Positions 1 through 4,609 of a DNA stretch of 7,016 nucleotides are shown in pieces. Within the stretch, counting starts at the first letter, position 1. Every line of letters starts with the position of its first letter. The stretch is from Polaromonas sp. (GTDB lineage: Bacteria; Pseudomonadota; Gammaproteobacteria; Burkholderiales; Burkholderiaceae_C). The stretch is from positions 1 through 7,016 of the forward strand of contig JABMMH010000183.1 in assembly GCA_013205645.1 (NCBI GenBank), given 5' to 3'. The translations under genes and the position numbers were made by a program. The notes under the pieces were generated by a model that ran no database searches, was not told the DNA's origin, and saw only the letters and a program-made list of their open reading frames with translations.

Positions 1-1772
1 ATACCAGCTATCTGATCGACAAGGACAGTGCGGTTTCCATCATCACCGCCAAGGATGCGGACGGGCTGGACCTGATCCGCCACTCCACAGCGCATCTTCT
101 GGCCTATGCCGTCAAGGATTTATTCCCCGACGCGCAGGTCACCATCGGCCCCGTGATCGAAAACGGCTTTTTCTACGACTTTTCGTACAAAAGGCCGTTC
201 ACGCCTGACGACCTGGTAGCCATTGAAAAGCGCATGACTGAACTCACCGCCAAGGATGAACCGGTTCAGCGCCGCGTGCTGCCGCGCGATGAAGCGGTGA
301 GGCATTTCCATGGTATTGGTGAGCACTACAAGGCCGAGATCATCGCCAGCATTCCGGCGGGCGAAGATGTTTCGCTCTACCGCGAAGGTGCTTTTGAAGA
401 TCTCTGCCGCGGCCCGCACGTGCCAAGCACGGGCAAACTGAAGTTTTTCAAGCTGATGAAGGTAGCCGGCGCGTACTGGCGCGGCGATCACCGCAATGAA
501 ATGCTGCAACGCATTTACGGCACCGCTTGGGCGACCAAGGACGAGTTGCAGCTCTACCTGAAGCAGTTGGAAGAGGCCGAAAAACGCGACCACCGCAAGC
601 TGGGGAAAGAGCTTGACCTGTTTCACATTGATGATCACGCGCCGGGTCTGGTGTTCTGGCATCCGAAGGGATGGACGATCTGGCAGGGCGTCGAGCAGTA
701 CATGCGCAAGGTCTACCAGGACAACGGTTATCAGGAAGTCAAAGGCCCGCAGGTCATTGACAAAACCCTGTGGGAAAAGACCGGCCACTGGGACAAGTAC
801 CGCGACAACATGTTCACGACCGAGAGCGAGAAGCGCGAATATGCACTGAAACCGATGAACTGCCCGGGTCACATCCTGATCTTCAAGCAGGGTATCAAGA
901 GCTACCGCGACCTGCCGCTGCGCTACGGCGAGTTTGGTCAGTGCCACCGCAATGAGCCATCCGGTGGCCTGCACGGCATCATGCGCGTGCGCGGTTTCAC
1001 GCAGGACGACGGTCATATTTTTTGCACCGAGGAGCAGATCCTGAAAGAGTGTGTCGACTACACCACGCTGCTGCAGAAGGTCTATACCGACTTCGGCTTC
1101 AAGAACATCATTTACAAGGTGGCGACGCGGCCCGAGGCACGTATCGGTACCGATGAAAGCTGGGACAAGGCCGAGGATGCCCTGATGGAAAGCCTGCGCG
1201 CTTCAGGCTGCGAATTTGAGATCGCGCCCGGAGACGGCGCGTTTTATGGCCCCAAGATCGAGTACACGCTGAAGGATGCCATTGGCCGGCAATGGCAGTG
1301 CGGCACCATGCAGGTTGATTTTTCAATGCCTGAGCGGCTGGATGCGGAATACGTTGGAGAAGATGGCGCCCGCCATCGCCCGGTGATGCTGCACCGCGCG
1401 ATTGTGGGCAGCCTGGAGCGATTCATCGGAATTCTGATTGAGGAGCATGCCGGCGCAATGCCGACATGGCTCGCACCAGAGCAGGTTTCAGTGCTTACGA
1501 TCACCGATTCCCAGGCCGATTACGCCCGGGATGTGGCCAAAACGCTGCAAAATCAAGGGCTTAGGGTCAATTTGGACCTACGCAACGAGAAGATTACGTA
1601 TAAAATACGAGAGCACTCGCTGCAGAAGCTGCCTTACATCCTGGTCGTAGGCGACAATGAGAAAGAAGCTGGAGCGGTGGCAGTTCGCGCCCGGGGCAAC
1701 AAAGATCTGGGTGTCATGCCACTGGAAGCGTTTGTCAAACAGATCGCATCCGACATTGCGCTGAAGGTCTGA
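1..1772 (+). CDS. thrS: Threonyl-tRNA synthetase, 5'-truncated by the window edge
   Basis: Class II aminoacyl-tRNA synthetase that charges tRNA-Thr in the cytoplasm and edits mischarged Ser-tRNA-Thr. The frame is open from codon 3-5 to TGA at 1770-1772, giving 589 visible residues; about 47 N-terminal residues, most of the TGS domain, lie outside. The editing domain shows HSTAH (visible residues 27-31) and CRGPH (C135, H139), matching E. coli H73/H77 and C182/H186. The catalytic zinc ligands are all present: C287 in MNCPGH, H338 in DDGHIF and H464 in MLHRAIVG, matching C334, H385 and H511 with a constant offset of 47. Motif 2 has the CHRNE arginine (R316) and motif 3 is HRAIVGSLERFIG. The C-terminal anticodon-binding domain starts near APEQVSVLTI (about residue 485). 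No frameshift or missing key residue is seen. The upstream region, where E. coli ThrRS represses its own mRNA, is not in the window. Confidence 0.97.
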   Translation, partial: TSYLIDKDSAVSIITAKDADGLDLIRHSTAHLLAYAVKDLFPDAQVTIGPVIENGFFYDFSYKRPFTPDDLVAIEKRMTELTAKDEPVQRRVLPRDEAVRHFHGIGEHYKAEIIASIPAGEDVSLYREGAFEDLCRGPHVPSTGKLKFFKLMKVAGAYWRGDHRNEMLQRIYGTAWATKDELQLYLKQLEEAEKRDHRKLGKELDLFHIDDHAPGLVFWHPKGWTIWQGVEQYMRKVYQDNGYQEVKGPQVIDKTLWEKTGHWDKYRDNMFTTESEKREYALKPMNCPGHILIFKQGIKSYRDLPLRYGEFGQCHRNEPSGGLHGIMRVRGFTQDDGHIFCTEEQILKECVDYTTLLQKVYTDFGFKNIIYKVATRPEARIGTDESWDKAEDALMESLRASGCEFEIAPGDGAFYGPKIEYTLKDAIGRQWQCGTMQVDFSMPERLDAEYVGEDGARHRPVMLHRAIVGSLERFIGILIEEHAGAMPTWLAPEQVSVLTITDSQADYARDVAKTLQNQGLRVNLDLRNEKITYKIREHSLQKLPYILVVGDNEKEAGAVAVRARGNKDLGVMPLEAFVKQIASDIALKV

Positions 1773-1795
1773 AATCACTCAATGGTTGAATGATT
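1773..1795 (+). other. Weak hairpin immediately after the thrS stop
   Basis: AATCACTCAA (1773-1782) pairs with TTGAATGATT (1786-1795) around a 3-base TGG loop, with one C/A mismatch, giving 9 base pairs. The stem is AT-rich and no T-run follows, so it is not a convincing intrinsic terminator and readthrough into infC is expected. It could serve as a 3'-end or processing hairpin. Confidence 0.35.
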
Positions 1796-1848
1796 AAAGC
1801 CTCTAGCCCAACAGACACGAGCGCAAGCAGCTATAGCTTTTATAGCAG
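1795..1848 (-). repeat. Dispersed intergenic repeat, copy 1 (reverse orientation)
   Basis: Read on the minus strand, this 54-base segment aligns without gaps to 3366-3419 on the plus strand with 33 of 54 bases identical. The identity is concentrated in boxes: TGCTA, a 14-base core ATAGCTGCTTGCGC (here 1834-1821), and GGGCT-GAG (here 1809-1801). The roughly ten bases between core and last box differ completely but keep the same length. On the plus strand, GCTATA (1830-1835) and TATAGC (1841-1846) form a 6-bp hairpin that ends 7 bases before the infC ribosome binding site. From memory, similar sequences are common between genes in Comamonadaceae; no coding capacity is seen. Confidence 0.7.
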
Positions 1849-1853
1849 AGATT

Positions 1854-1859
1854 GAAGGA
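1854..1859 (+). promoter_or_regulatory. Ribosome binding site that fixes the infC ATC start
   Basis: GAAGGA lies 8 bases before ATC at 1868-1870. An in-frame TGA at 1853-1855 excludes any start further upstream, and no ATG, GTG or TTG occurs in frame before TTG at 1919. The only well-placed start for this site is therefore ATC at 1868; another in-frame ATC at 1859 overlaps the site itself. Confidence 0.8.
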
Positions 1860-1867
1860 TCAGAACC

Positions 1868-2461
1868 ATCGCTACTGAATTTCGTGACCGCCGTCACCGC
1901 GAAGAACGCAAGCACCGCTTGAACCGTGAAATCATGGCTCCAGAAGTGCGTTTGTCAGGGCCTGAGAATGAACCGCTCGGCATCGTCAACATCAATGAAG
2001 CTTTGCGGCTCGCGGGTGAGTATGATGTTGATCTGGTGGAAATCTCGCCAACGGCGGTTCCGCCGGTCTGTCGATTGATGGATTATGGCAAGTTCAAGTA
2101 CGCCGAGCAGAAGAAGGCCGCGGACGCGAAATCCAAGCAGAAAGTGATCGAGATCAAGGAAATAAAATTCCGGCCCGGCACAGACGATGGTGACTACAAC
2201 ATCAAGTTGCGTAATATCAAGCGCTTTTTGGAAGAGGGCGACAAGTGCAAGATCACCTTGCGTTTTCGGGGTCGTGAAATCACGCACCAGGAACTGGGTC
2301 TTGCCTTGTTGGCACGGATACGTGACGAGTTGGCCGATTTGATCCTGGTTGAGCAGTTCCCCAAGCTCGAAGGCCGCCAGATGGTCATGATGATTGCGCC
2401 AGGCCGTAAAAAGCCAAGCGCCAAACCGGCACCGGAATCCGCGCCGGCCGCTTCGGCTTAA
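1868..2461 (+). CDS. infC: Translation initiation factor IF-3, ATC start codon
   Basis: IF3 binds the 30S subunit, prevents premature 50S joining and proofreads the start codon and initiator tRNA. From ATC at 1868 to TAA at 2459-2461 it has 197 residues, against 180 in E. coli. The N-terminal basic stretch ATEFRDRRHREERKHRLNREI is in frame and looks like genuine betaproteobacterial IF3. Next come the N-domain (PEVRLSG to DLVEISP), the family signature RLMDYGKFKY (from about residue 69), the lysine-rich linker helix (KKAADAKSKQK), and the C-domain with IKEIKFRPGTDDGDY, FLEEGDKCKITLRFRGRE and EGRQMVMMIAP. The last 16 or so residues form an Ala/Pro/Lys-rich tail absent from E. coli IF3. A TTG start at 1919 would give 180 residues but would remove the basic N-terminus and has no ribosome binding site. 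AUU/AUC starts are known to let IF3 repress its own translation by discriminating against non-AUG codons, which probably applies here. Confidence 0.95.
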   Translation: MATEFRDRRHREERKHRLNREIMAPEVRLSGPENEPLGIVNINEALRLAGEYDVDLVEISPTAVPPVCRLMDYGKFKYAEQKKAADAKSKQKVIEIKEIKFRPGTDDGDYNIKLRNIKRFLEEGDKCKITLRFRGREITHQELGLALLARIRDELADLILVEQFPKLEGRQMVMMIAPGRKKPSAKPAPESAPAASA

Positions 2462-2479
2462 GGGCTGTTCCAAAATTTC

Positions 2480-2501
2480 AGGGGCGTCGCGAGACGCTCC
2501 T
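2480..2501 (+). other. Hairpin with GCGA (GNRA) tetraloop
   Basis: AGGGGCGTC (2480-2488) pairs with GACGCTCCT (2493-2501), including one G-T wobble, giving a 9-bp stem closed by the tetraloop GCGA. GNRA loops are exceptionally stable in RNA and often make tertiary or protein contacts. No T-run follows, so it is not a terminator. It begins 18 bases after the infC stop codon. Confidence 0.6.
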
Positions 2502-2503
2502 GT

Positions 2504-2528
2504 GGAAACCGGTGATGAGCCGGTTTCC
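2504..2528 (+). other. Perfect 9-bp hairpin directly after the GNRA hairpin
   Basis: GGAAACCGG (2504-2512) and CCGGTTTCC (2520-2528) are perfect complements around the 7-base loop TGATGAG. Only two bases separate this hairpin from the preceding one, so the two could stack coaxially in RNA. It lacks a terminator T-run. Its role is unknown; RNA processing, 3'-end protection of infC mRNA, or part of the rpmI leader fold are all possible. Confidence 0.6.
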
Positions 2529-2591
2529 CGAAAGTGGAGATTTAAAACTCTTCGCGCAATCGCGGCGGGCCTCACGGCTGGCTGCAAACGG

Positions 2592-2687
2592 GTGGCAAGC
2601 TTAAAAACTCGCCACTTACAAGTGGCAAGCGTTAAAAACTCGCCACTTACAAGTGGCCGGCGTTAAAACTCGCCACTTACAAGTGGC
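2592..2687 (+). repeat. Three tandem 30-31-base units, each with a 16-base palindrome
   Basis: Units span 2592-2621, 2622-2652 and 2653-2682, with a trailing GTGGC at 2683-2687. Each runs GTGGC, a short variable stretch, TTAAAA(A)CTC, then GCCACTTACAA. The element GCCACTTACAAGTGGC recurs identically at 2611-2626, 2642-2657 and 2672-2687, straddling the unit junctions. It can fold as a 6-bp stem with a TACA loop. Alternatively AAGTGGC of one element can pair with GCCACTT of the next (7 bp, loop of about 15 bases), so the two foldings exclude each other. The palindromes are 31 and 30 bases apart, near three helical turns. The array ends 53 bases before the rpmI ribosome binding site. It could be an RNA switch, a protein-binding array on DNA, or an inert expanded repeat. 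Confidence 0.8.
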
Positions 2688-2702
2688 TCGGGGCCGTCAA
2701 GT

Positions 2703-2719
2703 CTGCGGAATGTTCGCAG
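2703..2719 (+). other. Hairpin upstream of the rpmI ribosome binding site
   Basis: CTGCGGA (2703-2709) pairs with TGTTCGCAG at 2713-2719 (five Watson-Crick pairs, a G-T wobble and an A-T) around a 3-base loop. It ends 21 bases before AAGGAG. The position would suit a translational operator for L20, but no binding motif was recognised. Confidence 0.4.
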
Positions 2720-2740
2720 CGCCTCACGAGCACAAATGAA

Positions 2741-2746
2741 AAGGAG
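2741..2746 (+). promoter_or_regulatory. Ribosome binding site that fixes the rpmI start
   Basis: AAGGAG lies 7 bases before ATG at 2754. An in-frame ATG at 2736 would put the site inside the gene and add six residues (MKRSIH) not found in L35, so it is not the start. Confidence 0.85.
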
Positions 2747-2753
2747 CATACAC

Positions 2754-2957
2754 ATGCCCAAAATGAAGACCAAGAGCGGCGCTAAAAAGCGTTTCCGCGT
2801 TCGTCCCGGTGGCACCGTCAAGCGCGGTCAAGCCTTCAAGCGTCACATTCTGACCAAGAAGACCACCAAAAACAAACGTCACCTGCGTGGATCAGTTGCT
2901 GTTCATGAGACCAACATGGGTCACATGGCACAGATGCTGCCTGGCCGTGGCATTTAA
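2754..2957 (+). CDS. rpmI: 50S ribosomal protein L35 (bL35)
   Basis: Small basic protein of the large ribosomal subunit. It has 67 residues, close to the usual 64-67, and opens with the family-typical MPKMKTKSGAKKRFRV. The middle GGTVKRGQAFKRHILTKK and later KNKRHLRG are typical L35 sequence; the protein ends in QMLPGRGI. The start at 2754 is set by AAGGAG at 2741-2746. It is followed after 25 bases by rplT, and in enterobacteria its translation is repressed by L20 with rplT coupled to it. It is intact, with no oddity in the coding sequence. Confidence 0.97.
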   Translation: MPKMKTKSGAKKRFRVRPGGTVKRGQAFKRHILTKKTTKNKRHLRGSVAVHETNMGHMAQMLPGRGI

Positions 2958-2982
2958 TTAACGACGAACAAGGAGTAATCAC

Positions 2983-3342
2983 ATGCCTCGCGTCAAACGT
3001 GGTGTAACGGCTCGCGCCCGCCACAAAAAAGTTTTAGCCCTTGCAAAAGGTTTCCGCGGTCGCCGCGGTAACGTCTTCCGTATCGCCAAAGAAGCGGTCA
3101 TGAAGGCCGGTCAATATGCCTACCGTGACCGCCGTACCAAGAAACGTGTTTTCCGCCGCCTGTGGATCACGCGTATCAATGCGGCAAGCCGCGCTTGCGG
3201 TCTGACCTACAGCCAGTTTGCCAATGGGCTGAAGAAAACGGGTATCGAGATCGACCGTAAGGTACTGTCTGATATGGCCATCCACGACAGCGCTGCTTTT
3301 GGCGCCATCGTCGAGCAGGTCAAGGCCAAGCTGGCCGCCTGA
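2983..3342 (+). CDS. rplT: 50S ribosomal protein L20 (bL20)
   Basis: L20 binds 23S rRNA early in 50S assembly and, in E. coli and Bacillus, represses the infC/rpmI/rplT mRNA by binding its leader. The product is 119 residues, as is usual (117-119). The basic N-terminal extension begins MPRVKRGVTARARHKKVLAL with AKGFRGRRGN after it, and the family signature KKRVFRRLWITRINAAS sits near residues 53-69, followed by the globular C-domain (GLTYSQFANGLKKTGIEIDRKVLSDMA). AAGGAG at 2970-2975 is 7 bases before ATG. The gene lies 25 bases after rpmI and is very probably co-transcribed with it; a terminator follows 60 bases after the stop. Confidence 0.98.
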   Translation: MPRVKRGVTARARHKKVLALAKGFRGRRGNVFRIAKEAVMKAGQYAYRDRRTKKRVFRRLWITRINAASRACGLTYSQFANGLKKTGIEIDRKVLSDMAIHDSAAFGAIVEQVKAKLAA

Positions 3343-3365
3343 TTTTCAGCGCAGGCTCTGTCAAG

Positions 3366-3419
3366 TTGCTACCAAATTAATAGCTGCTTGCGCAAGAAAT
3401 ATAAGGGCTGGAGCTTGAA
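3366..3419 (+). repeat. Dispersed intergenic repeat, copy 2 (forward orientation)
   Basis: Gap-free partner of the segment at 1795-1848 on the opposite strand (33 of 54 bases identical). The shared core ATAGCTGCTTGCGC is at 3380-3393 and GGGCTGGAG at 3405-3413. The palindrome CTTGCGCAAG (3387-3396) overlaps the core. The right-hand box supplies the left arm of the downstream terminator hairpin, so the repeat and the terminator overlap physically. Confidence 0.7.
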
Positions 3420-3439
3420 AAGGCTCTGGCCCTTTTTTT
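3403..3439 (+). terminator. Intrinsic terminator between rplT and pheS
   Basis: AAGGGCTGGAGC (3403-3414) pairs with GCTCTGGCCCTT (3423-3434), 12 pairs of which two are G-T wobbles, around an 8-base TTGAAAAG loop, and runs directly into seven T residues (3433-3439). This is a classic rho-independent terminator for rplT. In E. coli the terminator at this place is an attenuator controlled by a Phe-rich leader peptide (pheM). No such peptide with a start codon and ribosome binding site is visible here, so plain or partial termination is more likely. Confidence 0.85.
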
Positions 3440-3500
3440 ATGGTCGTCCTGATTTTTGTTGACCTCAAGATGCCATCAACTAATCCCGCACAAGAAATTT

Positions 3501-4580
3501 ATGATGCTACCTGATGCCCTGAATGAACTGGTCGGCAGCGCCACCGCCAGTTTTGAGCAAGCCATGACACCGGCCGACCTGGAGAATGCCAAAGCGCAGT
3601 TTTTGGGTAAATCAGGGCGCGTGACCGAGCTGATGAAGGGCATGGCAGCGCTCAGCGTAGAAGAGAAAAAGTCGCGTGGAGCTGCAATCAATCTGGCCAA
3701 GCAGGCCATCGAGACGTCGCTGAATGCCCGCAGGCAGGCGCTGGCGAACGCCGAGCTTGAAAGCCAGCTCAAGGCTGAAGCGCTGGACGTAAGTTTGCCG
3801 GGGCTGCAACGCCTGCAAGGCGGACTGCACCCCGTATCGCTTACGCTCGAACGCATAGAAGCCATCTTTGGTTCCATGGGTTTTGACGTGGCCGATGGCC
3901 CGGAAATTGAAAGTGACTGGTTCAGCTTTACAGCCCTGAACAACCCGCCAGACCATCCGGCACGCTCCATGCAGGACACGTTTTACATCGACACCAAAGG
4001 CGAGGATGGCATTTATTACAACCTGCGTCCGCATACCAGTCCGATGCAGATTCGCCACGCGCGGGCGCACGTTCGAAAGTACCGGCAGGACGGCGGTTCT
4101 GACACCCTCTACGCGGGCGAGATGCCAGAAATCCGCGTCATTGCCCCCGGCCGCACCTACCGGGTCGATAGCGATGCGACCCATTCACCGATGTTTCACC
4201 AATGCGAAGGCCTGTGGCTGGGTGAAAACGTGAGCTTCAAGGATTTGAAGTACGTGTTCACTGATTTCTGCCGCCGGTTTTTCGAGTCCGATGACCTGGT
4301 GCTGCGCTTCAGGCCCAGTTTTTTCCCCTTCACCGAGCCCAGCGCCGAAATCGACATCCAGTTTCAGCAGGGTCCCTTGGCGGGGCGCTGGCTGGAGGTC
4401 GCAGGTTCGGGTCAGGTCCATCCTAATGTTGTGCGCAACATGGGCCTGGATCCGGAAAAGTACATTGGTTTCGCCTTCGGCATGGGGCCGGACCGCCTGA
4501 CCATGCTGCGCTACGGCGTGAACGACCTGCGTCTGTTTTTTGATGGCGATATTCGCTTCCTGTCGCAGTTCCAGTCCTAA
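3501..4580 (+). CDS. pheS: Phenylalanyl-tRNA synthetase alpha subunit
   Basis: Catalytic subunit of the alpha2-beta2 class II synthetase that charges tRNA-Phe. From ATG at 3501 it has 359 residues, longer than E. coli PheS (327). An N-terminal coiled-coil region that contacts tRNA (about residues 1-90) precedes the catalytic domain. This shows DVADGPEIESDW, HPARSMQDTFY, APGRTYRVDSDATHSPMFHQ, the Phe-binding FFPFTEPSAEID (from residue 274) and motif 3 FGMGPDRLTMLRYG (residues 326-339). Residues about 190-208 form a spacer between RHARAH and MPEIRVIAPG that is absent from E. coli PheS; I recall similar ones in related genera. ATG at 3504 is an equally possible start, since only a weak purine run (AAGAAA, 3492-3497) precedes both. 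TTG at 3456 adds residues unlike the family. pheT follows after 29 bases. Expression could come from terminator readthrough or a local promoter; TTGACC at 3459-3464 resembles a -35 box but no good -10 follows. Confidence 0.96.
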   Translation: MMLPDALNELVGSATASFEQAMTPADLENAKAQFLGKSGRVTELMKGMAALSVEEKKSRGAAINLAKQAIETSLNARRQALANAELESQLKAEALDVSLPGLQRLQGGLHPVSLTLERIEAIFGSMGFDVADGPEIESDWFSFTALNNPPDHPARSMQDTFYIDTKGEDGIYYNLRPHTSPMQIRHARAHVRKYRQDGGSDTLYAGEMPEIRVIAPGRTYRVDSDATHSPMFHQCEGLWLGENVSFKDLKYVFTDFCRRFFESDDLVLRFRPSFFPFTEPSAEIDIQFQQGPLAGRWLEVAGSGQVHPNVVRNMGLDPEKYIGFAFGMGPDRLTMLRYGVNDLRLFFDGDIRFLSQFQS

Positions 4581-4609
4581 AAACAGCATCAACAAGAACA
4601 GACATCAAC

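Larger units (their letters stand above)
2462..2753 (+). promoter_or_regulatory. infC-rpmI intergenic region, probable structured rpmI leader
   Basis: This 292-base stretch holds no credible gene. In order it contains two adjacent hairpins (2480-2501 and 2504-2528), a possible degenerate repeat unit (AAGTGG at 2532-2537, then TTTAAAACTC at 2541-2550), a GC-rich segment with short potential stems (CGCG-CAAT-CGCG at 2553-2564; GCC-TCAC-GGC at 2569-2578), a tandem repeat array (2592-2687), a hairpin (2703-2719) and the rpmI ribosome binding site. In enterobacteria L20 represses rpmI and rplT by binding the leader RNA here, so a regulatory leader is expected. That this sequence is an L20 target is inference: I did not recognise the enterobacterial pseudoknot. 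No clear sigma-70 promoter was found. Confidence 0.5.

Noticed and set aside
120..1016. 298-residue open frame on the minus strand
   Set aside because: It lies entirely antisense to thrS, whose catalytic motifs are intact in the sense frame; the product has no recognisable family and the frame looks like a GC-rich codon-bias shadow.
1572..1606. Possible internal promoter for infC inside thrS (TTGGAC with TATAAAAT)
   Set aside because: The spacing to TATAAA is 21 bases, too long, and the AT-rich stretch is explained by the conserved codons for KITYKI.
1955..2587. 210-residue minus-strand open frame across infC and the spacer
   Set aside because: Antisense to infC with no recognisable domain or start signal; a shadow.
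2394..2666. 90-residue open frame on the plus strand running from the end of infC into the repeat array
   Set aside because: It overlaps infC out of frame, has no ribosome binding site, and its C-terminal half is only a translation of the tandem repeat.
2592..2687. CRISPR-like array
   Set aside because: Units are contiguous, with no distinct spacers of 25-40 bases between repeats, and no cas genes are nearby.
3388..3462. Frame from TTG 3388 encoding adjacent Phe codons
   Set aside because: The Phe codons are the terminator T-run itself, the TTG has no ribosome binding site, and the geometry does not fit attenuation.
3459..3486. Possible pheS promoter with -35 TTGACC
   Set aside because: The -35 match is good, but no acceptable -10 hexamer lies 16-18 bases downstream; not supported beyond a mention.
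3440..3514. 24-codon plus-strand frame starting at ATG 3440, considered as a pheM-like leader peptide
   Set aside because: It begins after the terminator T-run, has only one Phe codon and no ribosome binding site, and overlaps the pheS start, so it cannot act as the attenuation peptide.
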